Of a stretch of DNA of 64,000 bases, positions 37,597 through 49,600 are shown in pieces. The DNA comes from Pandoraea aquatica (GTDB taxonomy: Bacteria > Pseudomonadota > Gammaproteobacteria > Burkholderiales > Burkholderiaceae): the NCBI RefSeq assembly GCF_902459565.1, contig NZ_CABPSN010000006.1, forward strand, positions 62,001 through 126,000, in the 5' to 3' direction. Both the position numbers and the translations under genes were made by a program. The notes under the pieces were generated by a model. It made no database searches. It was not told the DNA's origin and saw only the letters and a program-made list of their open reading frames with translations. How positions within the stretch are numbered: position 1 is the stretch's first letter; the number at the start of each line of letters is the position of its first letter.

Positions 37597-38802
37597 TTAT
37601 TGGGACGCACCGGGCGAGGCGTCCGTCGAGGCCTGCGTGCTGTCGCCCGCCTCGCCGATCACGACGCGGTCGTCAGCCGTCAGACCTACTTTCACCTCGA
37701 CCCGCACGTTGTTGTTCAGTCCCGTGACGATCTGACGCGTCACCGCACGGCCATCGCCCTTGCCCTCGGCGGGCAGCACGCGCACTTCGTAACGGTCCGC
37801 GCCGACCTTCTTGCCCAGCGCCGCCACCGGCACGCTGAGCGCCTGCTTGGCGGTGCCGAGCAGCACGTTGACCTGGGCCGTCATCGAAATGCGCAGACGA
37901 TGGTCAGGATTCGGCACTTCGAACAGCGCGTTGTAGAACACGGCCGTGTTGTTGCGCGTCGCGCCCCCGCCCAGCGTGCTTTGCGTATCGAGGAAGTTCT
38001 GCGGAGCCGGTTCGATGGCGCGCAGCTTGCCGTAGTAACGCTTGTCCGGATCGCCCAGGATCGTGAAGTAAGCGGTCTGTCCCGGCGAGATACGGATGAC
38101 GTCGGCCTCCGAGACCTGCGCCTTCACGGTAATGGTGTCCAGGTCGGCCAGCTTCAGAATCACCGGCGCTTGCTGCTGCGCGATCACGGTCTGGCCTTCC
38201 TGCGTGACGATGGCGACGACCTGACCGTCGATCGGCGCGTCGATGCGCGTATAGCCCACGTTCGCCTTCGCCGATTCGATGGCTACGCTCGCCTTGCGAA
38301 TCTGTGCGTCGAGTCCGTTCAGCGAGGCGCGCTGCACGTCCAGATTGGCTTGCGCCGATTCGAAGTCCTGACGGGACGTTGCGTCGTCCGGCAGCATCTG
38401 ACGCTGACGGGCAAACGTCAGTTCGGCCTGCTTGAGTTGCGCCGCCGTCGAGCGCTTTTGCGCCTGAAGGTTCTGCTCTTCGGCCTCGGCCTGGCGCAGG
38501 CTGTTCTGCGCGAGCACCGGGTCGATCTGCGCGAGCCACTGCCCCTTCGTCACCTTGTCGCCCAGCTTGACCTTGAGCGACTTCAACTGCCCGCTGACCT
38601 GCGCGCCCACGTCGACCTGCTGGAACGCGCCCAGCGTGCCCGTGGCGAGCACGGTGTTTTCGAGGTCGGTGCGCTCGACCTTGGCGCTCAGGTACTGCGG
38701 CACCTTCGGGGTCGCGAGACTGCGCAGACCGAGCGCCACGAGAACGACGAGCACAACGAGGCTGGTAACGAGGTAGGGCCGGCGGCGAATGAACTGGATC
38801 AT
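37597..38802 (-). CDS. macA: MacA-type periplasmic adaptor
   Basis: This 401-aa membrane-fusion protein has one N-terminal membrane anchor (about residues 10-28), a lipoyl/barrel-sandwich domain interrupted by a coiled-coil hairpin (about 90-180), a beta-barrel and a C-terminal membrane-proximal domain. It links MacB to the outer membrane factor. I take the ATG at 38802; the frame extends to a GTG at 38841 and no good ribosome binding site decides between them. First gene of the efflux operon. Confidence 0.9.
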   Translation of the reverse strand: MIQFIRRRPYLVTSLVVLVVLVALGLRSLATPKVPQYLSAKVERTDLENTVLATGTLGAFQQVDVGAQVSGQLKSLKVKLGDKVTKGQWLAQIDPVLAQNSLRQAEAEEQNLQAQKRSTAAQLKQAELTFARQRQMLPDDATSRQDFESAQANLDVQRASLNGLDAQIRKASVAIESAKANVGYTRIDAPIDGQVVAIVTQEGQTVIAQQQAPVILKLADLDTITVKAQVSEADVIRISPGQTAYFTILGDPDKRYYGKLRAIEPAPQNFLDTQSTLGGGATRNNTAVFYNALFEVPNPDHRLRISMTAQVNVLLGTAKQALSVPVAALGKKVGADRYEVRVLPAEGKGDGRAVTRQIVTGLNNNVRVEVKVGLTADDRVVIGEAGDSTQASTDASPGASQ

Positions 38803-39159
38803 GGAACGAAGTTGGCGATCAAAAAGACACGTCCGGGACACGTCAAAAGGGCTTCACTCGTAGCGCATTCGGGCCGGTGGGCCGGTCGGTCTGTCGACCG
38901 GAAGATCGGTCGATCTACCTGCCAGTTCGCCGCACCGGGCGCGACGGGCACGCTTCGGAGCACAAAAGGATGAGATTTTAAGGGGTTTGCATGACGGGTG
39001 GGGCGGCTTTCCCGCGTCTGTCGTTTCGTTGCAGGCAGTGTCGCACCCGCAACCGGTGCTGAAAACTTGTACAAATCACAGTTTCAGTCCCCTTTGCGCG
39101 GTAAAACACGGGAAAAAGCACATGAAGTGATATATTCGCCCGGCATTGCAAGGGACATC
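38803..39159. promoter_or_regulatory. Divergent region between macA and the TRIC-type gene
   Basis: This 357-bp stretch has no convincing gene. It contains the inverted repeat TCGACCG-N6-CGGTCGA (38894-38913), about 92 bp upstream of the macA start, which could be an operator, and TATATT (39131-39136) about 24 bp upstream of the TRIC gene as a possible -10 box without a good -35. Confidence 0.4.
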
Positions 39160-39795
39160 ATGAAAACAGAAATCTTCTACGCCCTGTACCTCATCGCCAT
39201 CGTCACGGAAGCGATGTCGGGGGCCATTATGGGGATGCAGCGCGGCATGGACCGCTTCGGGCTCGCCTTCGTCGGCATGGTGACGGCGCTTGGCGGCGGC
39301 ACCATTCGCGACGTGCTGTTCGGCCGCCATCCGCTCGTCTGGATCGCGCACCCGGAGTACCTGCTGCTCACGCTCGGCGCGGCCACGCTCGCGTCCATCG
39401 TTGCGCGCCACATTCACCGGCTGCGCATGACGTTCATTACGGTCGACGCCATCGGTCTGGCCGCCTTCACGATTCTGGGGTGCGATATCGGCATGACCGT
39501 GAGCACGAGCCCGGTCATCGTGGTGCTCGCCGGGGTGCTGACGGGGATTGGCGGCGGTATGCTGCGCGATCTGCTGTGCGGACAAGTGCCGCTGGTGTTG
39601 CGCCGCGAGATGTATGCCAGTGTGGCGTGCATCGCGGGCGCGATGTACGTGGCGATGCTGCATTTCGGCGTGCCGAACGGCGTTGCGACGGGCGTGGGCT
39701 TCGTTGCGGGCTTCGTCATCCGCATGCTGGCGGTGTGGTTCGGCTGGCGCTTTCGCACGTTCGAGGACGAAGCGCCGTCGGAGCCGTTGCACTAA
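39160..39795 (+). CDS. Trimeric intracellular cation (TRIC) / UPF0126-type membrane protein
   Basis: This 211-aa protein has about seven membrane helices arranged as two related halves, each with a GGG-x2-RD motif (GGGTIRDVL and GGGMLRDLL), diagnostic of the TRIC/UPF0126 family. Prokaryotic TRIC homologues form homotrimeric potassium-permeable channels; a function for this one is inferred. The start ATG at 39160 is preceded by AAGGGA. It converges with the sigma factor gene. Confidence 0.9.
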   Translation: MKTEIFYALYLIAIVTEAMSGAIMGMQRGMDRFGLAFVGMVTALGGGTIRDVLFGRHPLVWIAHPEYLLLTLGAATLASIVARHIHRLRMTFITVDAIGLAAFTILGCDIGMTVSTSPVIVVLAGVLTGIGGGMLRDLLCGQVPLVLRREMYASVACIAGAMYVAMLHFGVPNGVATGVGFVAGFVIRMLAVWFGWRFRTFEDEAPSEPLH

Positions 39796-39844
39796 GGCCT
39801 TAGCCGGCGCAACGGGCGCGCGCCGGACATCCATCATGCGATGT

Positions 39845-40492
39845 TCAGGGCTTGAACGCTTCCGCCACTTCCGACACCTCCGGCAGCCGCGCCGGACGAC
39901 GCGACTCCGTGATCCCGCCAGCGGCCTGACGGCCGGTCTGCTCGGCGCAGTAATCGAGCGTCTGGCGCAGCAACGTGTCGACCTTGCGCAGCGACAGGCC
40001 GTGACGGGCGGCGACTTCCTCGCGCGTCAGATCGTCGATGCGCAACTCGACCAGCACCCGGCGATGGTGCCCCGACATCTCGCCAAGGGCCCGTGCGAGC
40101 GCCGCCAGCTCGGAGCGTGCGCCCGCAACCGCCTCAGGGCCGGGGCCATGGTCGGGCAGCACGTCGAACACCTCGTTCTCGTCCGCCAGCGACTCCCACA
40201 TCCGCCGACCCCGCATCTGATCGACGGCGAGGTTGTAAGCCATCCGAAATACATACGTCTCGCCCTTGTGCACGGCCTCGGGCAACGTGGCGCTGCCCAG
40301 GCGCACCCACGCCTCGTGCAGGCTGTCGCTGGCCGTATCGTGGCAGCCGATGCTGCGCGACAGACGGCGCAGCAACCGGTCGTAGTTCGCTTCCAGACAC
40401 TCCCTCAACACCTGCGTGGCCGTGCCCACGCTGCTTTCCTGCGCCTGCGCGGCACGCACCGCAGCTTCGACACTGACATTGGTCAGATCCAC
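39845..40492 (-). CDS. FecI-like ECF sigma factor, second copy
   Basis: This 215-aa ECF sigma factor has sigma region 2 (about residues 29-98; ECLEANYDRLLRRLSRS, then DSLHEAWVRLG and FRMAYNLAVDQMRGRR) and region 4 (about 135-185; LGEMSGHHRRVLVELRIDDLTREEVAARHGLSLRKVDTLL). The GTG at 40492 is preceded by GGGAG at a 7-bp distance; an ATG at 40627 in the same frame would add 45 residues with poor sigma character. It follows the exoprotein gene on the same strand and resembles the other FecI-like factor at 54369 along its length. No second FecR accompanies it in the window. Confidence 0.85.
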   Translation of the reverse strand: MDLTNVSVEAAVRAAQAQESSVGTATQVLRECLEANYDRLLRRLSRSIGCHDTASDSLHEAWVRLGSATLPEAVHKGETYVFRMAYNLAVDQMRGRRMWESLADENEVFDVLPDHGPGPEAVAGARSELAALARALGEMSGHHRRVLVELRIDDLTREEVAARHGLSLRKVDTLLRQTLDYCAEQTGRQAAGGITESRRPARLPEVSEVAEAFKP

Positions 40493-40647
40493 GTCGTCGC
40501 TCCCGGTGCCTTGCCGCACTCGCCCTTTCTGCTTTCCCCGTAATACCACTGCGCGAACATTGTGTGCCCCCCGATACCCATGAACGCTTGCGTCGGCCCT
40601 CGCTGCATTTGCTAGCCTCATAGACATGACGGATGTCGGAGGGCAAA

Positions 40648-40666
40648 TCCGCAGACTATTTTTTGT
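40648..40666 (-). promoter_or_regulatory. Element ACAAAAAAT-N6-CGGA, copy B
   Basis: Read on the minus strand, ACAAAAAAT is followed 6 bp later by CGGA. It lies 16 bp after the exoprotein stop and 155 bp before the second sigma gene. The same 19-bp layout occurs upstream of the STN-TonB_C gene (55757-55775), with a variant upstream of the FecR gene (54292-54320), suggesting a shared promoter or activator site. Confidence 0.5.
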
Positions 40667-40682
40667 AACGGGCCAACGCGTG

Positions 40683-43600
40683 TCACAGATGTGCCTTTTC
40701 CTCCCGCGTGAGCTGCATCTTCTGAGCTTCGGTCAACTCGCCATTCCCAACCAGTTGGAATGCGCTGGACGGGTCGTAACTGACCTTCGCCGGTGTGGCA
40801 CCACCCGCCGCAGCGCCCTTCTGATCGGCCGCCGGGCCGCTCCCGTCACCGGCGCTCAGCATCCGCACCGAGAAGATCGACGGGGCGTTCTGGCGCTGCG
40901 AGACGCGCTCGCGGGCCATGGCGTCCTGCGCCGCGTTCGCCGCCTGCGACGCCGTGGCGCTCGCATTCGTGAGTGCACCGACGTTGACCGCCGCGATCAC
41001 TGGCAGGCCCGTCGACTTGCCCTGCACCTGCACGTTGGCCGCATTGACCACCGCCAGCGCCGCGAAGTTGACGTTACCCGACACCCGCACCCCGGCCTCG
41101 CCCGCATCGATCGTGCCCAGCGGCGCGACCAGATCGACGTCGCCCGGCGGCACTTCCGGCAACGGGGCGAGCGTGGCGATACCGGCACCGTTCGACGGGG
41201 CCGCCGGCGAAAGCGTCACATCGCCCACGTTGTCGTACACGCGCTTGGGCGGTGTGTAGAGCACCGTGGTTTTCGAACCGCGCCCCGCGTTGATGTCGCC
41301 CTCGGCCGACCAAGCCTGAATGCTGCCGCCGAAGGTCGTCATGATGCGCGAGAGACCCAGCAGGATGCTGTCGCGGCTGTAGAGCGCGATATCGCCCTCG
41401 CCCTGCGTGACGACACCGGCCGTCGCACCTGGCGTCACACCTTCGACGCCGACGAGCGTGCGCCCGCCCGGGTTCAGCATCTGGATGCTGCCGCCGAAGT
41501 TGGTCCGCACCCCGGCGTCGGCCGTGATCGGGATGTTCACGCCATTCACGTTGTTCATCCCCGTCACGCTGCTGAACATCGTGATCGCGCCGTTGTAGTC
41601 GATGTGCTGCCCCTGCGCATCGAGCGACGGGAACAGTGTCGCGATGGCGTCGCGCCCACGCAGATAGCTGCCGTAGCGCGAGCTGCTGGTGTCGTTGTAT
41701 TCGCGTCCACCAGCAAGCAGCTCCTTAAAGTACACCTGCCGTACGAACGCGCCCTGCTGCGGCGACGGCAGTGCAAGGAAATACGCCAACGCGTCGCTCG
41801 CCGTCCCCGTATAGCCGAAGCGATCGGTCAGCCACTTGACCAGCTCGTCCCCGTAGGCGTGGGCCACCTTGCCACTGCCCGCGAGCGTCGCCCCGGCCGA
41901 CAACTGGTTCGCCGGATCGAAGTACAGCTTGGCGAAGCTCGCATAGTCGGGACCGTTCGCGCCCACGCCGGCGAGCACCGAAATGTCCGCGCCCCCTGCC
42001 GTATTCGACGGATGAATCACGTCGCCCACGCTCGTTAGCATGCCGTAGTAGCCCTGATACAGATTGCGTCCCGCCTGCATCTGCAACAGGCCCGGTCCGA
42101 CGATGTTCGCCGACTGGAAGAGGATGTCGCGCCCGGCCTGCATCCGGCTGATATCGCTGCCCGTCAGGTTCATGAACGTGTCGGGCGTCGCCCCCACGCC
42201 GATGATGTCGCGCCCGGCCATCACATCGAACGGCTTGGCGGCGATGTACCACGTGCTGTGCGTCGGTATGAAACCTGCCACGGGATCGTTGAACACCTTC
42301 GTCGTCACACCCAGGCTCAGATCGTCGATATCGATCCCCGCGTAGACGCGCGCCGCAACGCCGTCCTGTGCATGCAACCGCGACGTGACGGTGTCTTCGC
42401 CATAAGCGAGCGGGTTGTTGTTGGTCCGCAGAATGGCGGCGTCCACCGATGCGCTGTTCAGGCTCGACACCTTGAGCGCCTGGAAGAACGGATGCTGCGG
42501 CGTGGCGAGGCTCGCCATGTCGGCACCGGACATTGCGACCGTCGCGCCCTGTCCGTAAATCGATCCGGCGGCGAGCATGTCCAGTTGGCCGACCGGCGAC
42601 GCGATCAGCTCGATGTTGCCGCGTGGATCGTTCGGCGAGAGCGCTGTGTTGAAGCGAATATCGCCATTGGCGGCCACCACGCTCAGGCTGCCCGGCAGAA
42701 ACGAAGTGCCGTTGGTGGACATGGTGCCGTCGGTGCCGACGCCCCCGTCGAGCGGCACCACATCGCCCCCCGCCGTGAACAGACGAATGCCCGTCTCCGG
42801 ACGATAGAGCGTGAAGCGCGTGTTGCCGCCCTTGCTCACCGTGCCGTTCGCGCTCGTGTAGTACGAGCCGTCCACATCCGTGCTGAGCGTCATGCCTGCG
42901 TCGCCCACGCCACCGAGCACGAGGTCGCCGCGCGCGCTCACGTTCACTACGCCGTCGCCGGGCACGATCATCGGCCCGCGCGTCACCGTCACGCCCTTGA
43001 TCGTCGTGATGGGCTGCGCCCGTGGATCGTACGACTTCCAGTACGCACCGTTGCCGTACGGTGCGGTCGCACCGATCGAGCCCGCGTCGATGGTCGTGTC
43101 GCCGCGCAGCGCCGTCACCGAACCGAAGTAATCGCCGGGACGGTCGGACTGCCCCACCGACGGACGTCCGTTGAGCGTGCCGCCGACCTTCACCGTCAGG
43201 TCGCCGCCGCCCGTCTGCACCACGGTGCCGTCGGCCAGCACGCGGCCGGTCGAGGCAACCGCCAGATCAAGGCCCGTCGACTGGGTGACACTGTTCGACG
43301 CCATCACCCCGGCATTGCGCCCGGCGATCACGGTCAGATTGCCGCCGCCCAGCGTGCCGATGCCCTGGAAGCCGACGATGCCCGGCGTCGTGTTGTACGG
43401 GTTCACCTTCACCATCGCACCGAAGTTGATGCCCCACGCGGTCGGATCGGTCGTCAGCCCCGCCCCGCCTTGCCGCCACAACCAGTTCGACGTGATGTTG
43501 CTGTCGACGTAGCGCGACGCGTTGTCGTTCATCTGGATGTTGCCGGTCACGTCCTGCTGCGCCGAGATCAGCACGTCGCCGCCATGCTCCGGATACCAGA

Positions 43601-46600
43601 CATTCACCCCACCCGCCGACGACGTGTTCGGCAGGTTGTACGGATCGGTGCCGTTCGCCGCAAGTATCGGCGCAGACGTCGTCCCCGCCGTGTACACGCC
43701 GAACGGCGTGGCTTCGCTGAAGCTGCCACCGGCGAGGATGTCCAGATTGCCGGTGCCGGTGCGCAGCAGACTGAACGTCGTGGCGCGCTGGCTGTTGCTG
43801 TACGACGCGTCGCTCAGCGTGACGTTGCCTTGTCCGGCGAGGGCGCGCGTCGTCTGCATCGCGCGCTGGTCGGCTGACGCGAGGTCGGCCCCGCCGACCA
43901 GACGCAACGACGTCGAGAGCGAGCCTGCCGCGAGCATCGCCGCACCCGGTGACGTGGCCGGGCTGGGGGCGACGGCGGGACTGGTCAGTGCGGAGAGCAC
44001 CGGCATATTGCCCACTTCGAACCCGAAACCGTAGCTGTTGCTCGCGCTAAGCGTGGTACCTGCCGGAATCGTGTCGCCCGGGTTGTATGAGTTGCCGTGG
44101 TTGTCGACGAACGGCCCCCACCAGTTGATCGTCCACCAGTTGTAGAACGCATTGTTCGGGACCGTCCACGCGTTCGCCAGATAGAGGTCGTTGTTCTCGT
44201 CGAACCAGTAGGTATAGGTGTTGCCGCCGACCACATTGGTCTGCTTTTTGAAGTACGGTGCGGTCGTCACATCGATGGGAGAGAACTGCGCCGGTGCGCC
44301 GGCCGAGGCACGGAAGCCGTCCGAGATGCTGCCGCCAATGGTGAGGTTGCCGCCCGCGCGCACCACCAGATCCATCGGCTCGCCTGCCCCGTACGACGCC
44401 GTATTCGGATCGCGATTCGCGTTCGGACCGTAGCGGTACTTGGCGAGATCGATGTTGCCGATCGTCGAGAGATCACCGACGGAGGCAATCTGCACGCCCG
44501 GACGCAGGTGGTAAGCGCTGCCCAGCGCAGACAAACCCGCCATGCGTGCCGCCAGCGCGCCGTTGCCCGCCGCTGCATTCATGAACGAGGTGCTGGCCGC
44601 GTCGTAGCCGTCGAGCGTTGCCTGCGAAATCACGCTGCCCGCCGGCAGGTTGTACGTCCAGAAGCCATTGAGGGCCACGCTGTTCGCACCGCGAATGTTG
44701 AGCGGCCCCGAGGCGTTGATAGCGATGTCGCCCGACGTTTCGGCGGTGCGCACGGCGTTCAGGATGATCTCGCCGTAGTTCGTAGCGCCCGGCGTGCTCA
44801 CATCGAGTGTCGCGCCCGGCGAGAGCGTCATCGTGCCGCCCGAGGTCGTCAGCTCGATGTGACCGCGATTCTTCGCTTCGATGGGTGCGCCGTAGCTGTC
44901 GACTTGCAGATTCGTGCCGTGCGCATCAAGCACGGACGCTCTACCCAGCGTCAGCCCGTTAGCCGCCGACAGACGAATCGTGCCCGGCGCACTGCCCGAA
45001 GCGTCGATGGTCCCGCCGACCGTCAGACTGCCACCGTCGACCGAGATGTTGACGTTGTGCGCCTTGACGCCATCGCCGACGCTCAGATCGCCATGCTTCT
45101 GCACGAAGCTACGCGCATCGAAGAAGCCTCCCGTCGTAAGCGACGCATTGAGGCCAGCAAAGTCCGCGAAGCGGCCTGCGGACGCGCCGAAGTCGCCGCT
45201 GAGATAGCCCGTGTTGGCCGCGCCGCGCAACTGTCCGTTCAGCGCAACCGTGCCGTTGCCCGCATCGATGACGATGTCGCCCGCGTTGTTGTTCTGCGCC
45301 GAGACATCGATCACCGAACCCGTCGATTGGGTGACGTTGCCCTGCGCGCTCGTCAGCAGCAACGTGCCGCCGAAACCGTACACAGTCGCGTCCTGAAGGG
45401 TCGACTTCTGTCCGCTCAGGTCGATGCGGCTGCCGTCGGTCAGCACGATGTCGTTCGTGGCGTTCACGGCGAGCTTGCCGCTGGGCAGCAGCACCGTGCT
45501 GCCGAGTCGCACGCTGTCGCCCGTCAGATCGATCTCCGCGCCTGCGATGGTCGACGTCGCCGCGCTCGGTGTCGTGCCGTCCGGCGCAACGACGTTCAGC
45601 GCGCCGCCCGTCACATAACCGGTGACGGACTTTTGCGTGCCGGTCAGCAACGGCGTCGCGAGCGTAAGGTTACCGCCCGTGCCGCTCTGGCCGAATACCG
45701 CACCGCTCTGCGTGCTGGGGGCCTGATAGACGAAGAGCGTGCTGTGGCCCGCCGAGACAATGCGGTCACTGGCCGTCAGATCGACGTTGCCGAAACCGTA
45801 GACCGTGCGCGTGACGTTGGTCGTGTCCGTCGACGAGTACTGGCCGAGGTCGATTTCCTTGGCAACGAGGCTCAGTGTGCCGGACCCGGTGCCCGGGCCA
45901 CCTGCTGCGATGGCCGGTGCCGATGCACCCGCCACACCGTTCCACGTCAACCGGTCGGCCGCCACGGTCGCGTGATCCGCGCTGCCGCCGTAGCCATAGA
46001 TGGCCGGGGCTTTGAGCAGCACCTCCACGCCGGACCCACGCGTGTCGAGGCTGCTGCTGCCGAACACGTTGATCGCATTCGCAGCGCCCAGCGTGATCCT
46101 TTCCAACGCCGGTGCACCACTCGTCGGGTCGCCCTGCATCAGCGTCGAGAGCATCGCCTGATTGAACAGCATGCCCGCCGGATTGCCCGCTGCCATGACC
46201 TGCGCTGCGTCGCCGACGTTGAGCGATCCCACGGCCAGCGAGATGTTGCGTGCGCCGAAGCGCGCCGTCGGGTCGAGCTTCGAAGCACCGTTCGTCGAAA
46301 ACGCCAGCGTGCCCTCGGAGAACAGGCCCGATCCGGCCCCGATCGTGATGGTGCCGTTGCTGCCCTGCTGCCCCGAGAACTCGATGTCGCCGTTCGACAG
46401 CGCCAGCACCGTGTTGGAGATAGGCGCGTATGGCAGGCCGGTCGTCGCCGTGTCGAACGGTGCCGGTCCCTTGCCAATCGTCGTCAGCGTGACGTTGTTG
46501 CCGAGTGTGATGTTTGTGCCGATCAGATAGATCTCGCCAGCGGACAACTTGATGCCGTCGCGCAGGAAAAGGTCTGAGTTGCCGCGTCCGATGAACACGT

Positions 46601-49600
46601 ACTGCTGCCCGAGATTGACTGCGGCCGTCCCGTTGATGCTCAGACGCGGCGCGTCGATGGCGCTCAAGGCATCGGCCGACACCGACACACCCGTGAAGCC
46701 CGCCGTGCGATTGCCTGCCGTGATTTCACCGATGCGCTCCACGGCCGCCTGCCCGGCGACGCCACCCGGCGCGGCCTGAAAGCGCGCCGTGCCGTCGAAC
46801 GTGAAGGCCGGCGTCGTCGGCACTTGCGACGGCGTATCGAACTGGATGTCGAGCGCCTTGCCGTCACGCGGCAACAGCGGAGCGATGTTGCCGAACTGCG
46901 CCGCCTGGCTCGTGAGGAAATCGGTGTAGCTCTGCTCGTTGAACTGAGAGTACCTACGCACGGCGTCGGCCGACGTCACGAGTACCGTGCTCGGCAACTG
47001 ACTGCGCCCCGACGTGTTCGCGATGCTCGTGTAACCCGACGTCAGATAGGTGCCGTTGCCCGCCGCCGTCGCGGTGGCGGGAAGGTTCTGTCCCGTGCCG
47101 CCGATTTCCACGCGAAATGCGCCCGGCAGCAGCGCGTAGTTCGACGGCAGCAATGTGTAGGTGCCCGCCGGTAGTCCGGGCACGCCCGCGCCGATGGTGA
47201 TGCGTTGTCCGATGGCTGGATCGCCTGCGCCGTTCTCGGGCGAGACCGGTGCGTAGTCCGACGCGTAGCCCGGCACAATCGCGTAGACCTTGTTGCCCGC
47301 CTTGCTGAGCGTCATGGTCGGATTCGCGTTGACGAGCGGCGTGTTCAGCACGTTGACCGAGCCGCCCCGGCCCGTCACGAAGCCCGCGCCGGTGAGCGAG
47401 CCACCGCCCGAGAGATCGAGCACCGCACCGCTGTCCACGGCCACCGACTCTCCTTCCAGGCGAATCCCCGAGCTGATGCCGGCACCGCCCATCGTGAAAC
47501 CGCCTGCGCCCAGCGCGGCGATGCTCGCACCGTTGTAGTTGTAAGTCACGCCGTCGAACGTACCGCCGTAGGGCATCGTCAGGCCGCTCGTCGACACGGA
47601 GGTCATGCTGCCCGGGAGCAACTCCACACGCTTCGCACCGGGCACCGATCCCGGGGCATTATTGGTCTGCCCGAAGATCAACATGCCGAAGGGCGCGCGC
47701 AGCACACCGCCCTGCATGATGTTCGGTGCGGCAACATACAGCGTGCCGAATACCGACATCGGGACATCCGGCACGTCAGCCGTCGTGCGGCCGAAAGTGA
47801 GCGTTGCGTCGTAACTGAGATTGCCCGACCCGGCGACGATCTGGGCCGTCGCCCCGGTCGTCGGGTAAATCTGCGCGCCCAGGAAAGTCATATCCCAGCC
47901 GGAGATGACGGACGTGCCGCCCTGTAACGCAGGCGTCGGCAGAAAGCGAATGTCGCCCTGACTCACAAAGCGAGCCGTCTTGAACCCTTGCGAAGGCGTG
48001 TAGACGTTCTGGAAGATCGTGTTGTCCCAATACGAAGTGTTCGCGCCGAAGCTGATCGGCCCCTGAATGTCGATGAGATCGGCGTCGACTTCGAACGTCG
48101 CCCTGGTCGGCACGCTGTTCGGAAACGCATTGCCGATCGCACCGGAACGATAGCCGTCGCGATACACCGACGGCGTGGCAGAGAAGCTCACATAGGGGGC
48201 AGACAGACGGACCGTGTTGGTCGTCGGCGTCTGTGTCCCGGCCATCGGCGTGCCCGACGTGATGGCGTTGGCCATGATCGAAAGACGCTTGTCGAGCGCA
48301 AGCGACACATCGCCCTTGAAGGTCAGAAAGTCCGTCGACGACAGCGAAGCGGATGCGAAGCCGCCCTCACGGATCTGATCGGCGCTTACCGTCGCCTGAC
48401 CGAACGCCAACGTCGACACGGCCGACGGGCCCGCGAGCACGACCGGTGTGCTGCGTGCCTGCGTCACGGTGAATTGCGACGGCGGAAGTACATTGCCCGG
48501 AATCTGGCCTGCCGGATCCTGAAACTGTGCGGAGACGAGCGAGAGCGACAGATCGCCGCCCAGCGCCCCCGCACCACCGGCAAAGGCGTGTGCGTTGCCG
48601 TCGAGCATCAGACCGCTGGTCGTGCTCAGCGAGATCGCACCGCCATTGGAGGCGAGCGTCGTGCGGCCAGCGGCGTTCGACGGTTGCCCGGACACCGTCG
48701 CGGTGTCCACGGTGATGGCCGCACCGTCGGCATTCAGCTCGGCCCCGGGACGCACGATCACGAACGACGGCCCGCCGTTCAGCGCGATGCTGCCCGCGTC
48801 GGACACCTTGCCGTAGGTACGGCCGGAAGCGTCAATGGCGGTGTAGCCGAATCCGGAGACGTCGAGGCTGGCCGTTGGGCCGAGCCAGATCGACATGCCG
48901 AGGTTCTTGCCAACGGCGTCGAAGTTGCGCGCACTGGGCAAGACGTTGTCCGCCTCGGAGATCAGCGCGATCTTCCCGCCGCGCGCTGTGAGCGAGCCGT
49001 CCACCGTGATCTGGCCGAACGAGTCGAGCGTGATGTTCTGTGCCGGGTCCACGACGACCGATGCGCCGCGTCCGATCGACACGTCGCCGCCCGCCTTGTT
49101 GCCCTGATAATCCTTGGTGCTTGAGCGCAGCGCGATGCTGGCGCCGGCGCGTTGCGTCAGCGTGGCCGACTGTGCGTTCTCGGCAAAGAGCGGCGGCAAG
49201 ACCAGCGCCAACGCGCTTGCGGGATCCGTACCGGTCGGCGCAGTGAAGCTGTTCACGCCGAAGCGATACACAGGCATCACCGGGGCGAGCGCCACGCCGT
49301 TGTCGACACGCACACCCTGACCGCCCGTGATGTCGTAGTTGGCGAAGCCAGCCGCGAAGAACGGCGTGTTGCTGCCCGAGTCCCCGGCGTTGAACATCGG
49401 CACCGGGGCGACGGCCACGTCGCGGGAGAACTTCGTGCCCGCGGGGACCACCGAACCGGTCGGATAGGTCACGTCCACGGTGTTGATAGTGCCCGCCGTG
49501 TACACCACGCGGTAAGGCTGAATCGCGAAGCCTTGGGGGAAGACGCTGGACGGAATCACCGTCCCGGCGGGAATGCCGTTGTTATTGTTGTAGCCGGTGA

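Noticed and set aside
36421-38973. 850-codon plus-strand frame opposite macB/macA
   Set aside because: Antisense shadow of the efflux operon, with the same Arg/His-rich composition; no independent evidence.
44097-46577. Several plus-strand frames of 500-830 codons across the exoprotein gene
   Set aside because: The exoprotein frame is continuous for 12 kb with signal peptide and TPS domain. The opposite frames are byproducts of its repetitive GC-rich sequence.
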